Positions 9,801 to 19,742 of a stretch of 64,000 nt of DNA are shown piece by piece. Both the position numbers and the translations under genes were made by a program. The notes beneath the pieces are model-generated. The model saw nothing but the letters and a program-made list of their open reading frames with translations. It was not told the origin of the DNA and ran no database searches. Numbering within the stretch: position 1 is the first letter of the stretch; each line of letters begins with the position of its first letter. Source of the DNA: Trabulsiella odontotermitis (GTDB taxonomy: Bacteria > Pseudomonadota > Gammaproteobacteria > Enterobacterales > Enterobacteriaceae); NCBI RefSeq assembly GCF_001297775.1, contig NZ_LIFX01000014.1, positions 1 to 64,000 on the forward strand, read 5' to 3'.

Positions 9801-10841
9801 TCAGGTCAGACACAGCGTGGAGCGGTGCTTCGCGGACTCAATTCCCAGCTCGATAAGCTCCATAATCTGGATAGCCTGGCTCGCCGGAACCGGATTTTCC
9901 CCGGTGCCGTTCAGCGCATCGCGAATTGCCGCATAGTACGCCGGATAATTCCCCGGCTGCGTTAACCACGTTGTTTCGATGCGTTCCTCACCGTCAACAC
10001 GGGTCAGTACGCCATCGCGCGTATCATGCCCCCAGTCGTCCAGCGGCGGACGTTCGCCGTTTTTCAGCCGATCTTCCTGCGGATCAAGACCATATTTTAC
10101 ATAGCTTGCCCGCGAGCCGTGGATGATATAACGCGCGGTTTCGGCCGCCGCCAGCAAGGTGCCGTGCAGCACAATGCGGCGCTGTGGATAGGTCAGAATG
10201 GCGTGGAAATAGTCAGTAGACTGCGCGCCAGGGCGGAGTTGCGCCAGATCGACCGTCAGGCTGACCGGCAGACCAAACAGGTTAATCGCCTGATCGAGCA
10301 GATGCGGGCCTAAGTCATACCAGATGCCGCTACCCGGGCCGCCCATTTCGCGCCAGCGATTACGTACCTGCGGACGATAGCGGTCAAAGTGCGATTCAAA
10401 GTACGCCACTTCCCCCAGAGAGCCGTCGGCAATCAGCGCCTTCACGGTAAGGAAATCGCTGTCCCAGCGGCGGTTGTGAAACACTGACAACAGACGTCCG
10501 ACACTGCGTGCCAGCGCATCTAGCTCACGCGCCTGTGACAGTGTCACGGTGAAGGGTTTGTCAACAACCACATGTTTGCCCGCTTCCAGCGCGGCTTTCG
10601 CCAGCGGGAAATGGGTGTCGTTCGGCGTGGGGATGACGATCAAATCGATAGCAGGATCGTTAAACAAATGCTTCGGCTCAGCAACGACCTTTACGTCAGG
10701 CCAGTCAGCTTTCACTTTGGCCTCATCACTGCTGGAGACGGCTGCCAGTTCCATTCCAGGTGTTCCGCTGATCAGCGGCGCATGGAATGTCTTACTGGCG
10801 TAGCCATAACCTATTAATCCGACACGGATGTTGTCACTCAT
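9801..10841 (-). CDS. ydgJ: Gfo/Idh/MocA-family oxidoreductase YdgJ
   Basis: Predicted NAD(P)-dependent dehydrogenase, 346 residues as in E. coli YdgJ. The N-terminal Rossmann motif GLIGYGYASKTFHAP and the GKHVVVDKPFT motif (EKP-type catalytic lysine) are clear, followed by the Gfo/Idh/MocA C-terminal domain. The physiological substrate is not known to me. The start at 10841 (MSDNIRVGL) follows a GAGAGG ribosome site; five extra in-frame codons upstream are not supported by the family. Confidence 0.92.
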   Translation of the reverse strand: MSDNIRVGLIGYGYASKTFHAPLISGTPGMELAAVSSSDEAKVKADWPDVKVVAEPKHLFNDPAIDLIVIPTPNDTHFPLAKAALEAGKHVVVDKPFTVTLSQARELDALARSVGRLLSVFHNRRWDSDFLTVKALIADGSLGEVAYFESHFDRYRPQVRNRWREMGGPGSGIWYDLGPHLLDQAINLFGLPVSLTVDLAQLRPGAQSTDYFHAILTYPQRRIVLHGTLLAAAETARYIIHGSRASYVKYGLDPQEDRLKNGERPPLDDWGHDTRDGVLTRVDGEERIETTWLTQPGNYPAYYAAIRDALNGTGENPVPASQAIQIMELIELGIESAKHRSTLCLT

Positions 10842-10993
10842 GTTGCAGCCTCTCATCGATAACGTCGATCTATTTCACAACATCTGCCTTTGCCTCACAA
10901 CCGAATAATTCGCACGGAAATATTTTCAGGGCTTGCATCATTACCGCGGGTGAGTAAGATTTGCCGCCTGTATTCACTTTTTCCTTAGAAATC

Positions 10994-11131
10994 ATGTCGT
11001 CAGTATTATCTCGTATTGTAGAACTCATGGGCTGGATCACGGTGGGGGTTTGCGTTTTGTTGCTCCTTATTGCTCACCATATCGATAACTATCAGACGCC
11101 GGAACCCACGGTCGCGCTGCAAAATAAATGA
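10994..11131 (+). CDS. blr: Small membrane protein Blr
   Basis: A 45-residue protein with one membrane helix (residues 13-28, GWITVGVCVLLLLIAH) and the conserved tail HHIDNYQTPEP. This matches E. coli Blr (YdgU, 41 residues), an inner-membrane division-associated peptide affecting beta-lactam sensitivity. At the position of the E. coli start the codon is TTA, so the nearest usable start is the ATG at 10994, giving four extra N-terminal residues. Located between ydgJ and the GH1 gene, the same neighbourhood as in E. coli. Confidence 0.8.
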   Translation: MSSVLSRIVELMGWITVGVCVLLLLIAHHIDNYQTPEPTVALQNK

Positions 11132-11165
11132 TTACCCTTGCGGACCGTGAGCGCGATCGCAAGGA

Positions 11166-11192
11166 TGTAACCGGTTTCTGAAACCGGTTGCA
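11166..11192. promoter_or_regulatory. Two abutting LacI-family operators before GH1 gene
   Basis: TGTAACCGGTTTCT (11166-11179) and TGAAACCGGTTGCA (11179-11192) match the LacI-family pattern TGnAAnCGnTTnCA at 9 of 10 and 10 of 10 fixed positions and share one base. Their inner arms form a perfect 21-bp palindrome centred on T11179. Both resemble the AscG box TGAAACCGGTTTCA as I recall it. The second operator overlaps the -35 of the promoter below. Confidence 0.75.
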
Positions 11193-11217
11193 CTCATAAC
11201 ACTATCCTTCCTACACT
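11188..11217 (+). promoter_or_regulatory. Predicted promoter of GH1 gene
   Basis: -35 TTGCAC (11188-11193), 18-bp spacer, -10 TACACT (11212-11217). The -35 lies inside the second operator, so repressor binding would block RNA polymerase. Confidence 0.6.
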
Positions 11218-11246
11218 GCCCTTATCTCATCGATAAGGAGTAAATC

Positions 11247-12647
11247 ATGTCAGCATTTCCCAAACATTTCCTGTGGGGCGCCGCGACCGCCGCGTATCAG
11301 GTGGAAGGCGCGCACGACGCCGACGGTAAAGGCCCTTCCATCTGGGACCGCTTTTCCCATATTCCGGGAATGACCTACCAGAACACGAACGGCGATGTTG
11401 CGGTCGATCACTATCATCGTTTTCGGGAAGATGTCGCGCTGATGGCGGAAATGGGGCTGCAAAGTTATCGCTTTTCCATCTCCTGGCCGCGCCTGCTGCC
11501 TGCGGGTCGGGGTGAAGTGAATGAAGCGGGTGTTAAGTTTTACAGCGATCTGATCGACGCCCTGCTGGCCCACAACATTGTGCCGATGATTACGCTATAC
11601 CACTGGGATCTCCCGCAGGCGTTGCAGGACGAAGGTGGCTGGGAAGCCCGTGCCACCGCCGACGCGTTTGAGGAGTATGCCCGTCTGTGCTACGCGCGGT
11701 TTGGCTCACGGGTGAAACTCTGGGCCACCTTTAATGAAACGATTGTTTTCATTGGTCACGGCTATATCACCGGCAACCATCCCCCGTCAGTAAAAGACCC
11801 TGCCCGCGCCATTCAGGCCTGTCACCACGTTTTTATTGCCCATGCGCTGGCGGTGAAAGCATTCCGTGAGATGGCGATTGATGGCGAGATTGGTTTTGTA
11901 AATGTGCTACAGCCGCATACCCCGCTGACCGATAAACAAGCTGATCGTGACGCGTCCGCGCTCGCCGACGCCATTCATACGCACTGGCTGTACGATCCGG
12001 TGTTGCTCGGCACCTATCCTGCCGGACTGCTGGCGCAGACTCAGGCGCTGTGGGGCGTCCCCCGCTTTGCGCCGGGTGACGATGCGCTGTTGCGTGAGAA
12101 CCGTTGCGATTTTATCGGGCTCAATTATTACCGCCGGGAAACGGTGGTCGCGAATGAAGAGGAAACGCGGCAACAAAGTAATAACAGTGGCGAGCCTGGT
12201 AGCGGCGGCGAGTTTGGTTTCAAGGGGCTGTTTAAGTTTGTACGCAACCCGGGCGGGGTTTATACCGACTGGGACTGGGAAATCTGGCCGCAAGGATTAA
12301 CCGACGGCATAATGCTGATCAAAGAAAGGTACGGTGATATTCCCATCTATATCACCGAAAACGGGTTAGGCGCAAAAGACCCGATTATTAATGGCGATAT
12401 TGTCGATGATCCACGAATAGACTATCTGCGAATGCATATTAACGCGCTGGAAAAAGCGATTGATCTTGGCGCCGATGTGCGGGGTTATTTTCCATGGTCA
12501 TTTATTGATTTACTGAGTTGGTTAAACGGCTATAAGAAACAATATGGCTTCGTTTATGTCGATCATAGTCAAGACCTGGTGAGAAAACGCAAAAAGAGCT
12601 TCTTCTGGTATCAGAACGTTATTGCCAGTCGTGGTGAAGAGCGTTAA
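11247..12647 (+). CDS. GH1 6-phospho-beta-glucosidase
   Basis: Cytosolic glycoside hydrolase family 1 enzyme of 466 residues, likely splitting phosphorylated aryl-beta-glucosides or cellobiose 6-phosphate. The acid/base motif TFNE places Glu164 and the nucleophile motif ITENG places Glu371. The C-terminal stretch with Ser424, Lys430/431 and Tyr433 (SWLNGYKKQYGF) is the phosphate-binding pattern that separates 6-phospho-glucosidases from plain beta-glucosidases. A good AAGGAG site precedes the ATG. It is a lone gene with no PTS permease next to it, so the phospho-sugar must come from a transporter elsewhere. E. coli K-12 has no gene here; BglA/AscB-like family member. Confidence 0.88.
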   Translation: MSAFPKHFLWGAATAAYQVEGAHDADGKGPSIWDRFSHIPGMTYQNTNGDVAVDHYHRFREDVALMAEMGLQSYRFSISWPRLLPAGRGEVNEAGVKFYSDLIDALLAHNIVPMITLYHWDLPQALQDEGGWEARATADAFEEYARLCYARFGSRVKLWATFNETIVFIGHGYITGNHPPSVKDPARAIQACHHVFIAHALAVKAFREMAIDGEIGFVNVLQPHTPLTDKQADRDASALADAIHTHWLYDPVLLGTYPAGLLAQTQALWGVPRFAPGDDALLRENRCDFIGLNYYRRETVVANEEETRQQSNNSGEPGSGGEFGFKGLFKFVRNPGGVYTDWDWEIWPQGLTDGIMLIKERYGDIPIYITENGLGAKDPIINGDIVDDPRIDYLRMHINALEKAIDLGADVRGYFPWSFIDLLSWLNGYKKQYGFVYVDHSQDLVRKRKKSFFWYQNVIASRGEER

Positions 12648-12879
12648 TCTTCCTGAGAGGGCGCCGTCCGGCGTCCGATCATCGCTCAAGAAAAATCTTA
12701 AAAATCCAGTAATGACAGGTCCGTCAGTTAAGCCGCTTGTCTTTGGGTTTTGTACCCTAAATAATAATTGAACATCATCAGAACGAGTGTTACCCCGTCA
12801 GGGATGCCACTGATATTGTCTGTTATGACCGGACTTATTTGTGGCAAATAAACGCATTATAAAAGGGATACTTTAAATT

Positions 12880-13095
12880 ATGACCGTCCAGGATTATTTG
12901 CTCAAATTCCGTAAAATCAACTCACTTGAAAGTCTGGAAAAACTTTTTGATCATCTGAATTATTCTCTGGATGATAACCACGAGATCATCAGCATGTATC
13001 GCGCCGCCGACCATCGTCGCGCGGAACTGGTCTCTGGCGGCCGCCTGTATAATATTGGCGAAGTGCCGAAATCCGTTTGGCGTTACGTGCAATAA
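12880..13095 (+). CDS. cnu: Hha-family nucleoid modulator Cnu (YdgT)
   Basis: A 71-residue Hha/YmoA-family protein that partners H-NS and StpA in silencing AT-rich and horizontally acquired genes; in E. coli it also binds near oriC. The whole sequence [16 protein letters not shown]...SVWRYVQ follows E. coli Cnu with conservative changes. In Salmonella the same protein restrains SPI-2 expression. The 232-bp gap before it is AT-rich, with only a weak GC hairpin after the GH1 gene. Confidence 0.95.
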   Translation: MTVQDYLLKFRKINSLESLEKLFDHLNYSLDDNHEIISMYRAADHRRAELVSGGRLYNIGEVPKSVWRYVQ

Positions 13096-13179
13096 ACTCT
13101 GTCCTCCCGGGTGCCAGTTGCTTTATACTTCTGCCCCTGCTTTGTTGCAGGCAACTGGCGCTGATTTTCAGGAGAGGTC

Positions 13180-13620
13180 ATGTCCGAAAAAAATGCTGAA
13201 CGTATTGGTGGATGGCTGCTGGCCCCACTGGCCTGGCTATTGCTGGCGCTGCTGAGCGCGTCGCTGGCGGTGGTCCTGTATGCCAATGCGCTGCTGTCTC
13301 CGCAGACGTTTACTGTGTTGCGACAACAAAGTTCGCTCAATCTGGGGCTGTGGGTGCTGTCCTGCGCTTTTGCGGCAGGAATGTGGTATTACACCCTCTG
13401 GCTGGCGATAGCCTTTTTTAAGCGTCGTCGGATTGTGCCGAAACATTATATTATCTGGTTGTTGATTTCGGTCCTGCTGGCCGTTAAAGCGTTTGCGTTT
13501 TCCCCCGTTTCAGACACACTGGCGCTGCGCCAGCTGCTGTTCCCGCTACTGGCGGCTGCCCTGATGGTGCCCTATTTTAAGCGCTCCATACGGGTAAAAC
13601 GCACCTTTGTTAATCCGTAA
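13180..13620 (+). CDS. ydgK: YdgK, DUF2569 inner-membrane protein
   Basis: Protein of 146 residues with four predicted membrane helices (about 13-35, 52-76, 87-105, 112-130). The starting motif RIGGWLLAPLAWLL and FFKRRR-VPKHYIIWLL are typical of DUF2569. Function unknown. An AGGAGAGG ribosome site precedes the ATG. It sits just before the rsx operon and is sometimes considered part of it. Confidence 0.9.
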   Translation: MSEKNAERIGGWLLAPLAWLLLALLSASLAVVLYANALLSPQTFTVLRQQSSLNLGLWVLSCAFAAGMWYYTLWLAIAFFKRRRIVPKHYIIWLLISVLLAVKAFAFSPVSDTLALRQLLFPLLAAALMVPYFKRSIRVKRTFVNP

Positions 13621-13697
13621 TAACCGTACAGTTTCCCTGTTGTCGCCTGTTGCCGTTTAGCGGATAATAGGCGGCTTTGTATTTTTCAGGTCGAATA

Positions 13698-14279
13698 ATG
13701 GCTGACTATCTGCTGCTTTTTATAGGCACAGTCCTGGTAAATAACTTCGTACTGGTGAAGTTTCTCGGGCTGTGTCCATTCATGGGCGTTTCTAAAAAAC
13801 TGGAAACGGCCATGGGGATGGGACTGGCGACCACTTTTGTGATGACGCTGGCGTCCGTGTGCGCCTGGCTTATCGATACCTGGATCCTGATCCCACTGAA
13901 TCTTGTCTATTTGCGGACGCTGGCCTTTATTCTGGTCATCGCCGTGGTGGTACAATTCACGGAAATGGTGGTGCGCAAGACCAGCCCGGCACTGTACCGT
14001 CTGCTGGGGATTTTCCTGCCGCTGATTACCACCAACTGCGCTGTACTGGGTGTGGCGCTGCTGAATATCAACCTTGGGCATAATTTCCTGCAGTCCGCGC
14101 TGTATGGCTTTTCAGCCGCCGTCGGCTTTTCGCTGGTGATGGTGCTGTTTGCCGCCATTCGCGAGCGCCTCGTCGCCGCGGACGTGCCTGCCCCGTTTCG
14201 CGGTAACGCCATTGCGCTGATTACCGCAGGATTAATGTCTCTGGCCTTTATGGGCTTTAGTGGTCTGGTGAAGTTGTAA
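13698..14279 (+). CDS. rsxA: Rsx/Rnf electron transport complex subunit A
   Basis: Integral membrane subunit of the Rsx (Rnf-type) complex, which keeps the SoxR [2Fe-2S] cluster reduced and so keeps soxS off. The 193-residue product begins [24 protein letters not shown] and is almost identical to E. coli RsxA, with six membrane helices. The ATG at 13698 is preferred over an in-frame one seven codons upstream because it restores the conserved N-terminus. Its stop overlaps the rsxB start (TAATG), indicating translational coupling. First gene of rsxABCDGE-nth. Confidence 0.96.
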   Translation: MADYLLLFIGTVLVNNFVLVKFLGLCPFMGVSKKLETAMGMGLATTFVMTLASVCAWLIDTWILIPLNLVYLRTLAFILVIAVVVQFTEMVVRKTSPALYRLLGIFLPLITTNCAVLGVALLNINLGHNFLQSALYGFSAAVGFSLVMVLFAAIRERLVAADVPAPFRGNAIALITAGLMSLAFMGFSGLVKL

Positions 14280-14857
14280 TGAATGCTGTCTGGATAGCCG
14301 TCGCTGCAATTAGCCTGTTAGGGCTGATTTTCGGCGTCATTCTGGGATATGCCTCGCGTCGCTTTGCGGTAGAGGACGATCCTGTTGTGGAAAAAATTGA
14401 AGAAATTTTGCCACAAAGTCAGTGTGGCCAGTGCGGATACCCGGGATGCCGCCCCTACGCCGAAGCCGTAGGGATTCAGGGAGAGAAAATCAACCGCTGT
14501 GCGCCTGGTGGCGAAGCGGTGATGCTGAAAATCGCTACCCTGCTGAACGTTGAACCGCAGCCAATTGATGGCGATGAACAGGCCCTTGAGCCTGTCCGCA
14601 TGCTGGCGGTGATTGATGAAAACAATTGTATCGGGTGCACCAAATGCATTCAGGCTTGCCCGGTTGACGCCATCATTGGCGCGACGCGAGCCATGCATAC
14701 CGTGGTGAGCTCCCTTTGTACTGGCTGCAATCTCTGTGTCGATCCCTGCCCGACGCGCTGCATCGAGCTGCGTCCTGTCGAGACCACCACGGAGAGCTGG
14801 AAATGGAACCTGCAGACCATTCCGGTACAGATTATTCCAGTGGAACAACATGCTTAA
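14279..14857 (+). CDS. rsxB: Rsx electron transport complex subunit B (ferredoxin-like)
   Basis: Iron-sulfur subunit of 192 residues. One N-terminal membrane helix (residues 4-25) is followed by the 4Fe-4S motif CGQCGYPGC with a further Cys near residue 74, then two ferredoxin-type motifs, [12 protein letters not shown] and [12 protein letters not shown]. It relays electrons between RsxC and the membrane subunits. It overlaps rsxA by one base and rsxC by eight bases. Confidence 0.97.
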   Translation: MNAVWIAVAAISLLGLIFGVILGYASRRFAVEDDPVVEKIEEILPQSQCGQCGYPGCRPYAEAVGIQGEKINRCAPGGEAVMLKIATLLNVEPQPIDGDEQALEPVRMLAVIDENNCIGCTKCIQACPVDAIIGATRAMHTVVSSLCTGCNLCVDPCPTRCIELRPVETTTESWKWNLQTIPVQIIPVEQHA

Positions 14858-16688
14858 GTTATTTTCCGCTTTCCGAAAAGAGCGAATCTGGGATTTCAAC
14901 GGCGGTATTCATCCCCCGGAAATGAAAACCCAGTCCAACGGGACGCCACTGCGACAGGTTCCACTGGCGCAGCGTTTTGTCATTCCCCTGAAACAACATA
15001 TCGGCGCTGAAGGTGAACTGTGCGTCAGCGTGGGCGATTACGTTCTGCGCGGTCAGCCCCTTACCCGCGGCCGGGGCCGTATGCTGCCGGTACACGCGCC
15101 GACCTCCGGCACTGTCACAGCGATTGCCCCGCACTCAACCGCGCACCCGTCAGCGCTGGCTGAACTGAGCGTGATCATTGACGCCGACGGCGAAGACCGC
15201 TGGATCGAGCGCGACGGCTGGAGTGACTATCAGAACAAATCCCGCAGCGAGTTGATCACGCGTATTCATCAGTTCGGCGTCGCCGGGTTAGGCGGCGCAG
15301 GTTTCCCGACCGGCAATAAACTGCAGGGCGGTGGCGATAAAATCGAAACGCTGATCATTAACGCGGCGGAATGTGAACCCTATATCACCGCCGATGACCG
15401 CCTGATGCAGGATTGCGCAGCGCAAATCATCGACGGCGTGCGTATCCTTGCGCATATCCTGCAACCGCGTGAAATCCTGATTGGCATTGAGGACAACAAA
15501 CCGCAGGCCATTTCGATGATGCGGGCGGTGCTGGCAGGTTCACACGACATCAGTCTGCGCGTGGTTCCGACCAAATACCCGTCCGGCGGCGCCAAACAGC
15601 TGACGCAAATTCTGACCGGTAAACAGGTCCCGCATGGCGGTCGTTCCTCCGACATTGGCGTGCTGATGCAAAACGTCGGGACGGCCTATGCTGTTAAACG
15701 CGCCATTATTGACGGCGAACCACTGACAGAACGCGTTGTCACCCTCACTGGTGAAGCGGTCTCCCGCCCGGGCAACGTCTGGGCGCGTCTCGGTACGCCC
15801 GTTCGTCATCTGCTGGATAACGCCGGTTTTTGCGCTGGCAGTGAACAACTGGTGATCATGGGCGGGCCGCTGATGGGCTTTACCCTGCCGTGGCTCGATG
15901 TGCCGGTGGTGAAAATCACCAACTGTCTGCTGGCCCCGTCGGCAACGGAAATGGGCGAGCCACAGGAAGAGAAAAGCTGCATCCGCTGCAGCGCCTGCGC
16001 GGACGCCTGCCCGGCGGATCTGCTGCCGCAACAGCTGTACTGGTTCAGTAAAGGCCAGCAGCATGATAAAGCCACCGCGCATCATCTTTCTGACTGTATC
16101 GAATGCGGTGCCTGTGCGTGGGTGTGCCCGAGCAACATTCCATTGGTGCAGTACTTCCGTCAGGAAAAAGCGGAAATCCGCGCCATTGCAGACGAAGAAA
16201 AACGCGCGGCAGAAGCTAAAGCACGCTTCGAAGCACGTCAGGCGCGTCTCGAACGTGAAAAACTGGCGCGTCAGGCACGGCATAAAGAATCCGCTGCACA
16301 GCCAGCGAAAACCGATCAGGCCGCCATTGCGGCGGCGCTGGCGCGGGTGCGCGAGAAAAAACAGCAGGCAACCGAAACGCTGGTGATCAAAGCAGGAACG
16401 CAGCCGGACAACAGCGACGTCATTGCTGCCCGCGAAGCGCGTAAAGCGCAGGCCCGCGCACGCCAGGCGGAAAAAGTGCAGAGTGACGGCGCCCCGTCAG
16501 CACCAGTAGATCCACGCAAAGCCGCGGTTGAAGCGGCTATCGCCCGCGCCAAAGCGCGCAAAGCGGAACAACAAGACGCACCAGCCGCCCCCGCGGAAAG
16601 TGAAGATCCACGCAAAGCCGCTATCGCCGCAGCCATTGCGCGCGCGCAGGCAAAGAAAGCTGCTCAGAAAGTCGCGACAGAGGAATAA
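14850..16688 (+). CDS. rsxC: Rsx electron transport complex subunit C (short C-terminal repeat region)
   Basis: NADH-dehydrogenase-like FMN/Fe-S subunit. The N-terminal part holds the [12 protein letters not shown] nucleotide/FMN-binding loop, followed by two ferredoxin motifs, [12 protein letters not shown] and [12 protein letters not shown]. The rest is a charged, Ala-rich tail with imperfect repeats of the type [18 protein letters not shown]; only two full units are present. Total 612 residues, against about 740 for E. coli RsxC, and the difference is in this tail. The ATG at 14850 overlaps the rsxB end and gives [12 protein letters not shown], the known start; the longer open frame from 14736 lies inside rsxB and is not used. 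Confidence 0.95.
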   Translation: MLKLFSAFRKERIWDFNGGIHPPEMKTQSNGTPLRQVPLAQRFVIPLKQHIGAEGELCVSVGDYVLRGQPLTRGRGRMLPVHAPTSGTVTAIAPHSTAHPSALAELSVIIDADGEDRWIERDGWSDYQNKSRSELITRIHQFGVAGLGGAGFPTGNKLQGGGDKIETLIINAAECEPYITADDRLMQDCAAQIIDGVRILAHILQPREILIGIEDNKPQAISMMRAVLAGSHDISLRVVPTKYPSGGAKQLTQILTGKQVPHGGRSSDIGVLMQNVGTAYAVKRAIIDGEPLTERVVTLTGEAVSRPGNVWARLGTPVRHLLDNAGFCAGSEQLVIMGGPLMGFTLPWLDVPVVKITNCLLAPSATEMGEPQEEKSCIRCSACADACPADLLPQQLYWFSKGQQHDKATAHHLSDCIECGACAWVCPSNIPLVQYFRQEKAEIRAIADEEKRAAEAKARFEARQARLEREKLARQARHKESAAQPAKTDQAAIAAALARVREKKQQATETLVIKAGTQPDNSDVIAAREARKAQARARQAEKVQSDGAPSAPVDPRKAAVEAAIARAKARKAEQQDAPAAPAESEDPRKAAIAAAIARAQAKKAAQKVATEE

Positions 16689-17741
16689 ATGGTATTCAGA
16701 ATCGCAAGCTCCCCGTATACCCATAACCAGCGTCAGACCTCACACATCATGATGCTGGTGCTGCTGGCGACGGTTCCTGGTATTGCTGTACAGAGCTGGT
16801 TTTTCGGCTGGGGGACACTGATACAACTCCTCATCGCTGTTGTGACGGCGCTGGTTGCTGAAGCGGCGGTATTACGTTTACGTAAACAACAGATTGGCGC
16901 GACGCTCTCCGATAACGCCGCCCTGCTGACCGGCGTGCTGCTGGCCATCAGTATTCCGCCATTCGCCCCGTGGTGGATGGTCGTGCTGGGAACCGCGTTT
17001 GCCATCATCATCGCCAAACAACTGTATGGCGGGCTGGGTCATAACCCGTTTAACCCGGCGATGATTGGTTATGTGGTGTTGCTGATTTCCTTCCCGGTAC
17101 AGATGACGTCATGGCTGCCGCCACACAGCATTGCCGCCACAACACCGGATCTGCTGGACGCGGTGCAGATTATTTTCACCGGCCATACGTCGTCCGGGCA
17201 TGACATGAACAGTCTGCGGATGGGCATCGACGGGATCAGCCAGGCCACACCGCTCGACAACTTTAAAACCTCTCTGCGTGCCGGACACAGTGTTGAGCAG
17301 GTTCTGCAGATGCCGATTTACGGCGGCGCCCTGGCGGGCATTGGCTGGCAGTGGGTGAACCTCGCGTATCTGGCGGGGGGGCTGCTGTTGCTGTGGAAGA
17401 AAACCATCCGCTGGCACATTCCGGTCAGTTTTCTGCTGAGCCTCGCCATCTGTTCGACGCTGGGCTGGCTGTTCTCCCCGGAAACGCTCGCCTCGCCGCA
17501 GATGCACCTGCTTTCCGGCGCGACCATGCTCGGCGCGTTCTTTATTCTGACCGATCCGGTTACCGCCTCCACCACCGATCGCGGTCGTCTGATTTTCGGT
17601 GCGCTGGCTGGTCTGCTGGTGTGGCTGATCCGCAGCTTTGGCGGCTATCCTGATGGTGTTGCCTTCGCCACGCTGCTGGCGAACATTACTGTTCCGCTGA
17701 TTGATTACTACACGCGTCCGCGTGTTTACGGACACCGTTGA
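16689..17741 (+). CDS. rsxD: Rsx electron transport complex subunit D
   Basis: Integral membrane flavoprotein of 350 residues (E. coli 352), with about nine helices. [12 protein letters not shown] carries the threonine to which FMN is covalently attached in RnfD/NqrB proteins. It starts directly after the rsxC stop with no gap, so expression is coupled. The C-terminus ends at YGHR, slightly shorter than in E. coli. Confidence 0.96.
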   Translation: MVFRIASSPYTHNQRQTSHIMMLVLLATVPGIAVQSWFFGWGTLIQLLIAVVTALVAEAAVLRLRKQQIGATLSDNAALLTGVLLAISIPPFAPWWMVVLGTAFAIIIAKQLYGGLGHNPFNPAMIGYVVLLISFPVQMTSWLPPHSIAATTPDLLDAVQIIFTGHTSSGHDMNSLRMGIDGISQATPLDNFKTSLRAGHSVEQVLQMPIYGGALAGIGWQWVNLAYLAGGLLLLWKKTIRWHIPVSFLLSLAICSTLGWLFSPETLASPQMHLLSGATMLGAFFILTDPVTASTTDRGRLIFGALAGLLVWLIRSFGGYPDGVAFATLLANITVPLIDYYTRPRVYGHR

Positions 17742-17750
17742 GGAACCCTG

Positions 17751-18371
17751 ATGCTTAAGACAATGCAAAAACACGGTCTTATTCTGGCGCTGTTTGCCGC
17801 AGGCTCGACGGGTCTGACGGCGGCTATCAACCAGTTGACGAAAGGAACCATCGACGAGCAGGCCGCGTTGCAGCAAAAGCAGCTGTTTGATCAGGTGCTC
17901 CCTGCAGAATGGTATGACAACGATTTACAAAAAAGCTGCTATCAGGTGACGGCGCCGGAACTGGGCAAAGGTGTGCATCATCTTTATATTGCCCGTAAGG
18001 ATGATCGCCCGGTCGCGGCAGTGATTGAAGCGACAGCGCCGGATGGCTATTCCGGCGCGATCCAGTTACTGGTCGGCGCGGATTTCAAAGGTACCGTATT
18101 GGGTACCCGCGTAACGGAACACCATGAAACACCGGGCCTCGGCGACAAGATAGAACTGCGCCTGTCCGACTGGATCACCCGTTTCTCTGGCAAAGTCATT
18201 CATGGTGCGGATGACAGTCACTGGGCGGTGAAGAAAGATGGTGGTGATTTCGACCAGTTTACCGGGGCGACCATCACCCCTCGCGCGGTGGTGAATGCCG
18301 TGAAACGAGCCGGTTTGTATGCGCAGACGCTGCCTGCGCAACTTCCTGAACTGCGCGCCTGTGGAGAGTAA
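17751..18371 (+). CDS. rsxG: Rsx electron transport complex subunit G
   Basis: Membrane-anchored periplasmic flavoprotein of 206 residues, same as E. coli. An N-terminal helix ([19 protein letters not shown]) anchors it, and [12 protein letters not shown] holds the threonine that carries covalent FMN in the RnfG/NqrC family. The ATG follows rsxD by nine bases with GAGGAACCCTG as ribosome site. Confidence 0.96.
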   Translation: MLKTMQKHGLILALFAAGSTGLTAAINQLTKGTIDEQAALQQKQLFDQVLPAEWYDNDLQKSCYQVTAPELGKGVHHLYIARKDDRPVAAVIEATAPDGYSGAIQLLVGADFKGTVLGTRVTEHHETPGLGDKIELRLSDWITRFSGKVIHGADDSHWAVKKDGGDFDQFTGATITPRAVVNAVKRAGLYAQTLPAQLPELRACGE

Positions 18372-18375
18372 GACC

Positions 18376-19077
18376 ATGAGCGAAATAAAAGATGTTATCG
18401 TCCAGGGGCTGTGGAAAAACAACTCCTCCCTGGTGCAGTTGCTGGGTCTGTGTCCCCTGCTGGCGGTCACCTCAACGGCCACTAACGCGCTGGGGTTAGG
18501 TCTCGCCACAACGCTGGTATTGACCCTGACCAACCTGTTTATTTCTTTGCTACGCCACTGGACGCCGCCGGAGATCCGCATCCCCATCTACGTGATGATT
18601 ATCGCCTCGGTGGTGAGCGCGGTGCAGATGCTGATCAACGCGTACGCTTTCGGTCTGTACCAGTCGCTGGGGATTTTCATCCCGTTGATCGTGACCAACT
18701 GTATTGTGGTCGGTCGCGCCGAAGCGTTTGCCGCCAAAAAAGGCCCGGCGCTTTCTGCCCTGGATGGGTTTTCTATCGGGATGGGCGCGACCTGCGCCAT
18801 GTTCGTTCTCGGCTCGCTGCGTGAAATTATTGGTAACGGAACGCTGTTTGACGGTGCCGATGGTTTGCTGGGCAACTGGGCAAAAGTGTTGCGCATTGAA
18901 GTCTTCCATACCGATTCGCCGTTCCTGCTGGCGATGCTCCCCCCTGGCGCATTTATCGGGCTCGGCATGTTGCTGGCACTGAAATACCTGATTGATGAAC
19001 GTGCGAAGCAGCGTAAAGCGAAACGTGACGCAATTGTTACAGCACCTTCAACAGATGCCACAGGGAAGATCGGATGA
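18376..19077 (+). CDS. rsxE: Rsx electron transport complex subunit E
   Basis: Polytopic membrane protein of 233 residues (E. coli 231) related to RsxA and NqrD. It has six predicted helices and a charged cytoplasmic tail ([12 protein letters not shown]). The ATG at 18376 lies four bases after the rsxG stop. Its end overlaps the nth start in an ATGA quadruplet. Confidence 0.96.
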   Translation: MSEIKDVIVQGLWKNNSSLVQLLGLCPLLAVTSTATNALGLGLATTLVLTLTNLFISLLRHWTPPEIRIPIYVMIIASVVSAVQMLINAYAFGLYQSLGIFIPLIVTNCIVVGRAEAFAAKKGPALSALDGFSIGMGATCAMFVLGSLREIIGNGTLFDGADGLLGNWAKVLRIEVFHTDSPFLLAMLPPGAFIGLGMLLALKYLIDERAKQRKAKRDAIVTAPSTDATGKIG

Positions 19078-19709
19078 ACAAAGCAAAACGACTTGAGATC
19101 CTCACCCGGCTGCGGGAAAACAACCCTCACCCGACCACTGAACTGAATTTCGGCTCACCGTTTGAGTTGCTGATCGCAGTGCTGCTTTCCGCACAGGCCA
19201 CCGACGTCAGTGTCAATAAAGCGACGGCAAAGCTCTACCCGGTGGCGAACACCCCGCAGGCGATGCTTGAGCTTGGCGTCGAGGGCGTGAAGTCATACAT
19301 CAAAACTATCGGTCTGTTTAACAGTAAAGCCGAAAACGTGATTAAAACCAGCCGTATTCTGCTTGAGCAGCATGGTGGTCAGGTGCCGGAAGACAGAGCG
19401 GCGCTGGAAGCGCTGCCCGGTGTCGGCCGCAAAACCGCCAATGTGGTGCTGAACACGGCCTTCGGCTGGCCCACCATCGCCGTGGATACGCATATTTTTC
19501 GCGTCTGTAACCGCACGCAGTTTGCGCCAGGTAAAAACGTGGAGCAGGTCGAAGAAAAGCTGCTGAAAGTGGTGCCGGCAGAATATAAGGTGGATTGCCA
19601 TCACTGGTTGATCCTCCACGGACGCTACACCTGTATCGCCCGGAAACCCCGCTGTGGCTCCTGCATTATTGAAGATCTGTGTGAATACAAAGAGAAAGTT
19701 GATCTCTGA
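19074..19709 (+). CDS. nth: Endonuclease III
   Basis: DNA glycosylase/AP lyase that removes oxidised pyrimidines in base excision repair. The 211-residue length equals E. coli Nth. The helix-hairpin-helix motif [12 protein letters not shown] contains catalytic Lys120; [11 protein letters not shown] contains the catalytic Asp138; the C-terminal [11 protein letters not shown] with a further Cys forms the 4Fe-4S cluster motif. It is the last gene of the rsx operon, overlapping rsxE by four bases. Confidence 0.97.
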   Translation: MNKAKRLEILTRLRENNPHPTTELNFGSPFELLIAVLLSAQATDVSVNKATAKLYPVANTPQAMLELGVEGVKSYIKTIGLFNSKAENVIKTSRILLEQHGGQVPEDRAALEALPGVGRKTANVVLNTAFGWPTIAVDTHIFRVCNRTQFAPGKNVEQVEEKLLKVVPAEYKVDCHHWLILHGRYTCIARKPRCGSCIIEDLCEYKEKVDL

Positions 19710-19722
19710 CGATGCATCCTAT

Positions 19723-19742
19723 GGTGCAGCGTCTGCTGCACC
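19723..19742 (+). terminator. Stem-loop after nth
   Basis: GGTGCAGC / GCTGCACC perfect 8-bp stem with loop GTCT, 13 bases after the nth stop. The tract that follows is only partly T-rich, so termination is plausible but not certain. Confidence 0.5.

Noticed and set aside
14736..14849. Upstream extension of rsxC inside rsxB
   Set aside because: It is rsxB coding sequence in another frame; ATG at 14850 gives the conserved N-terminus.
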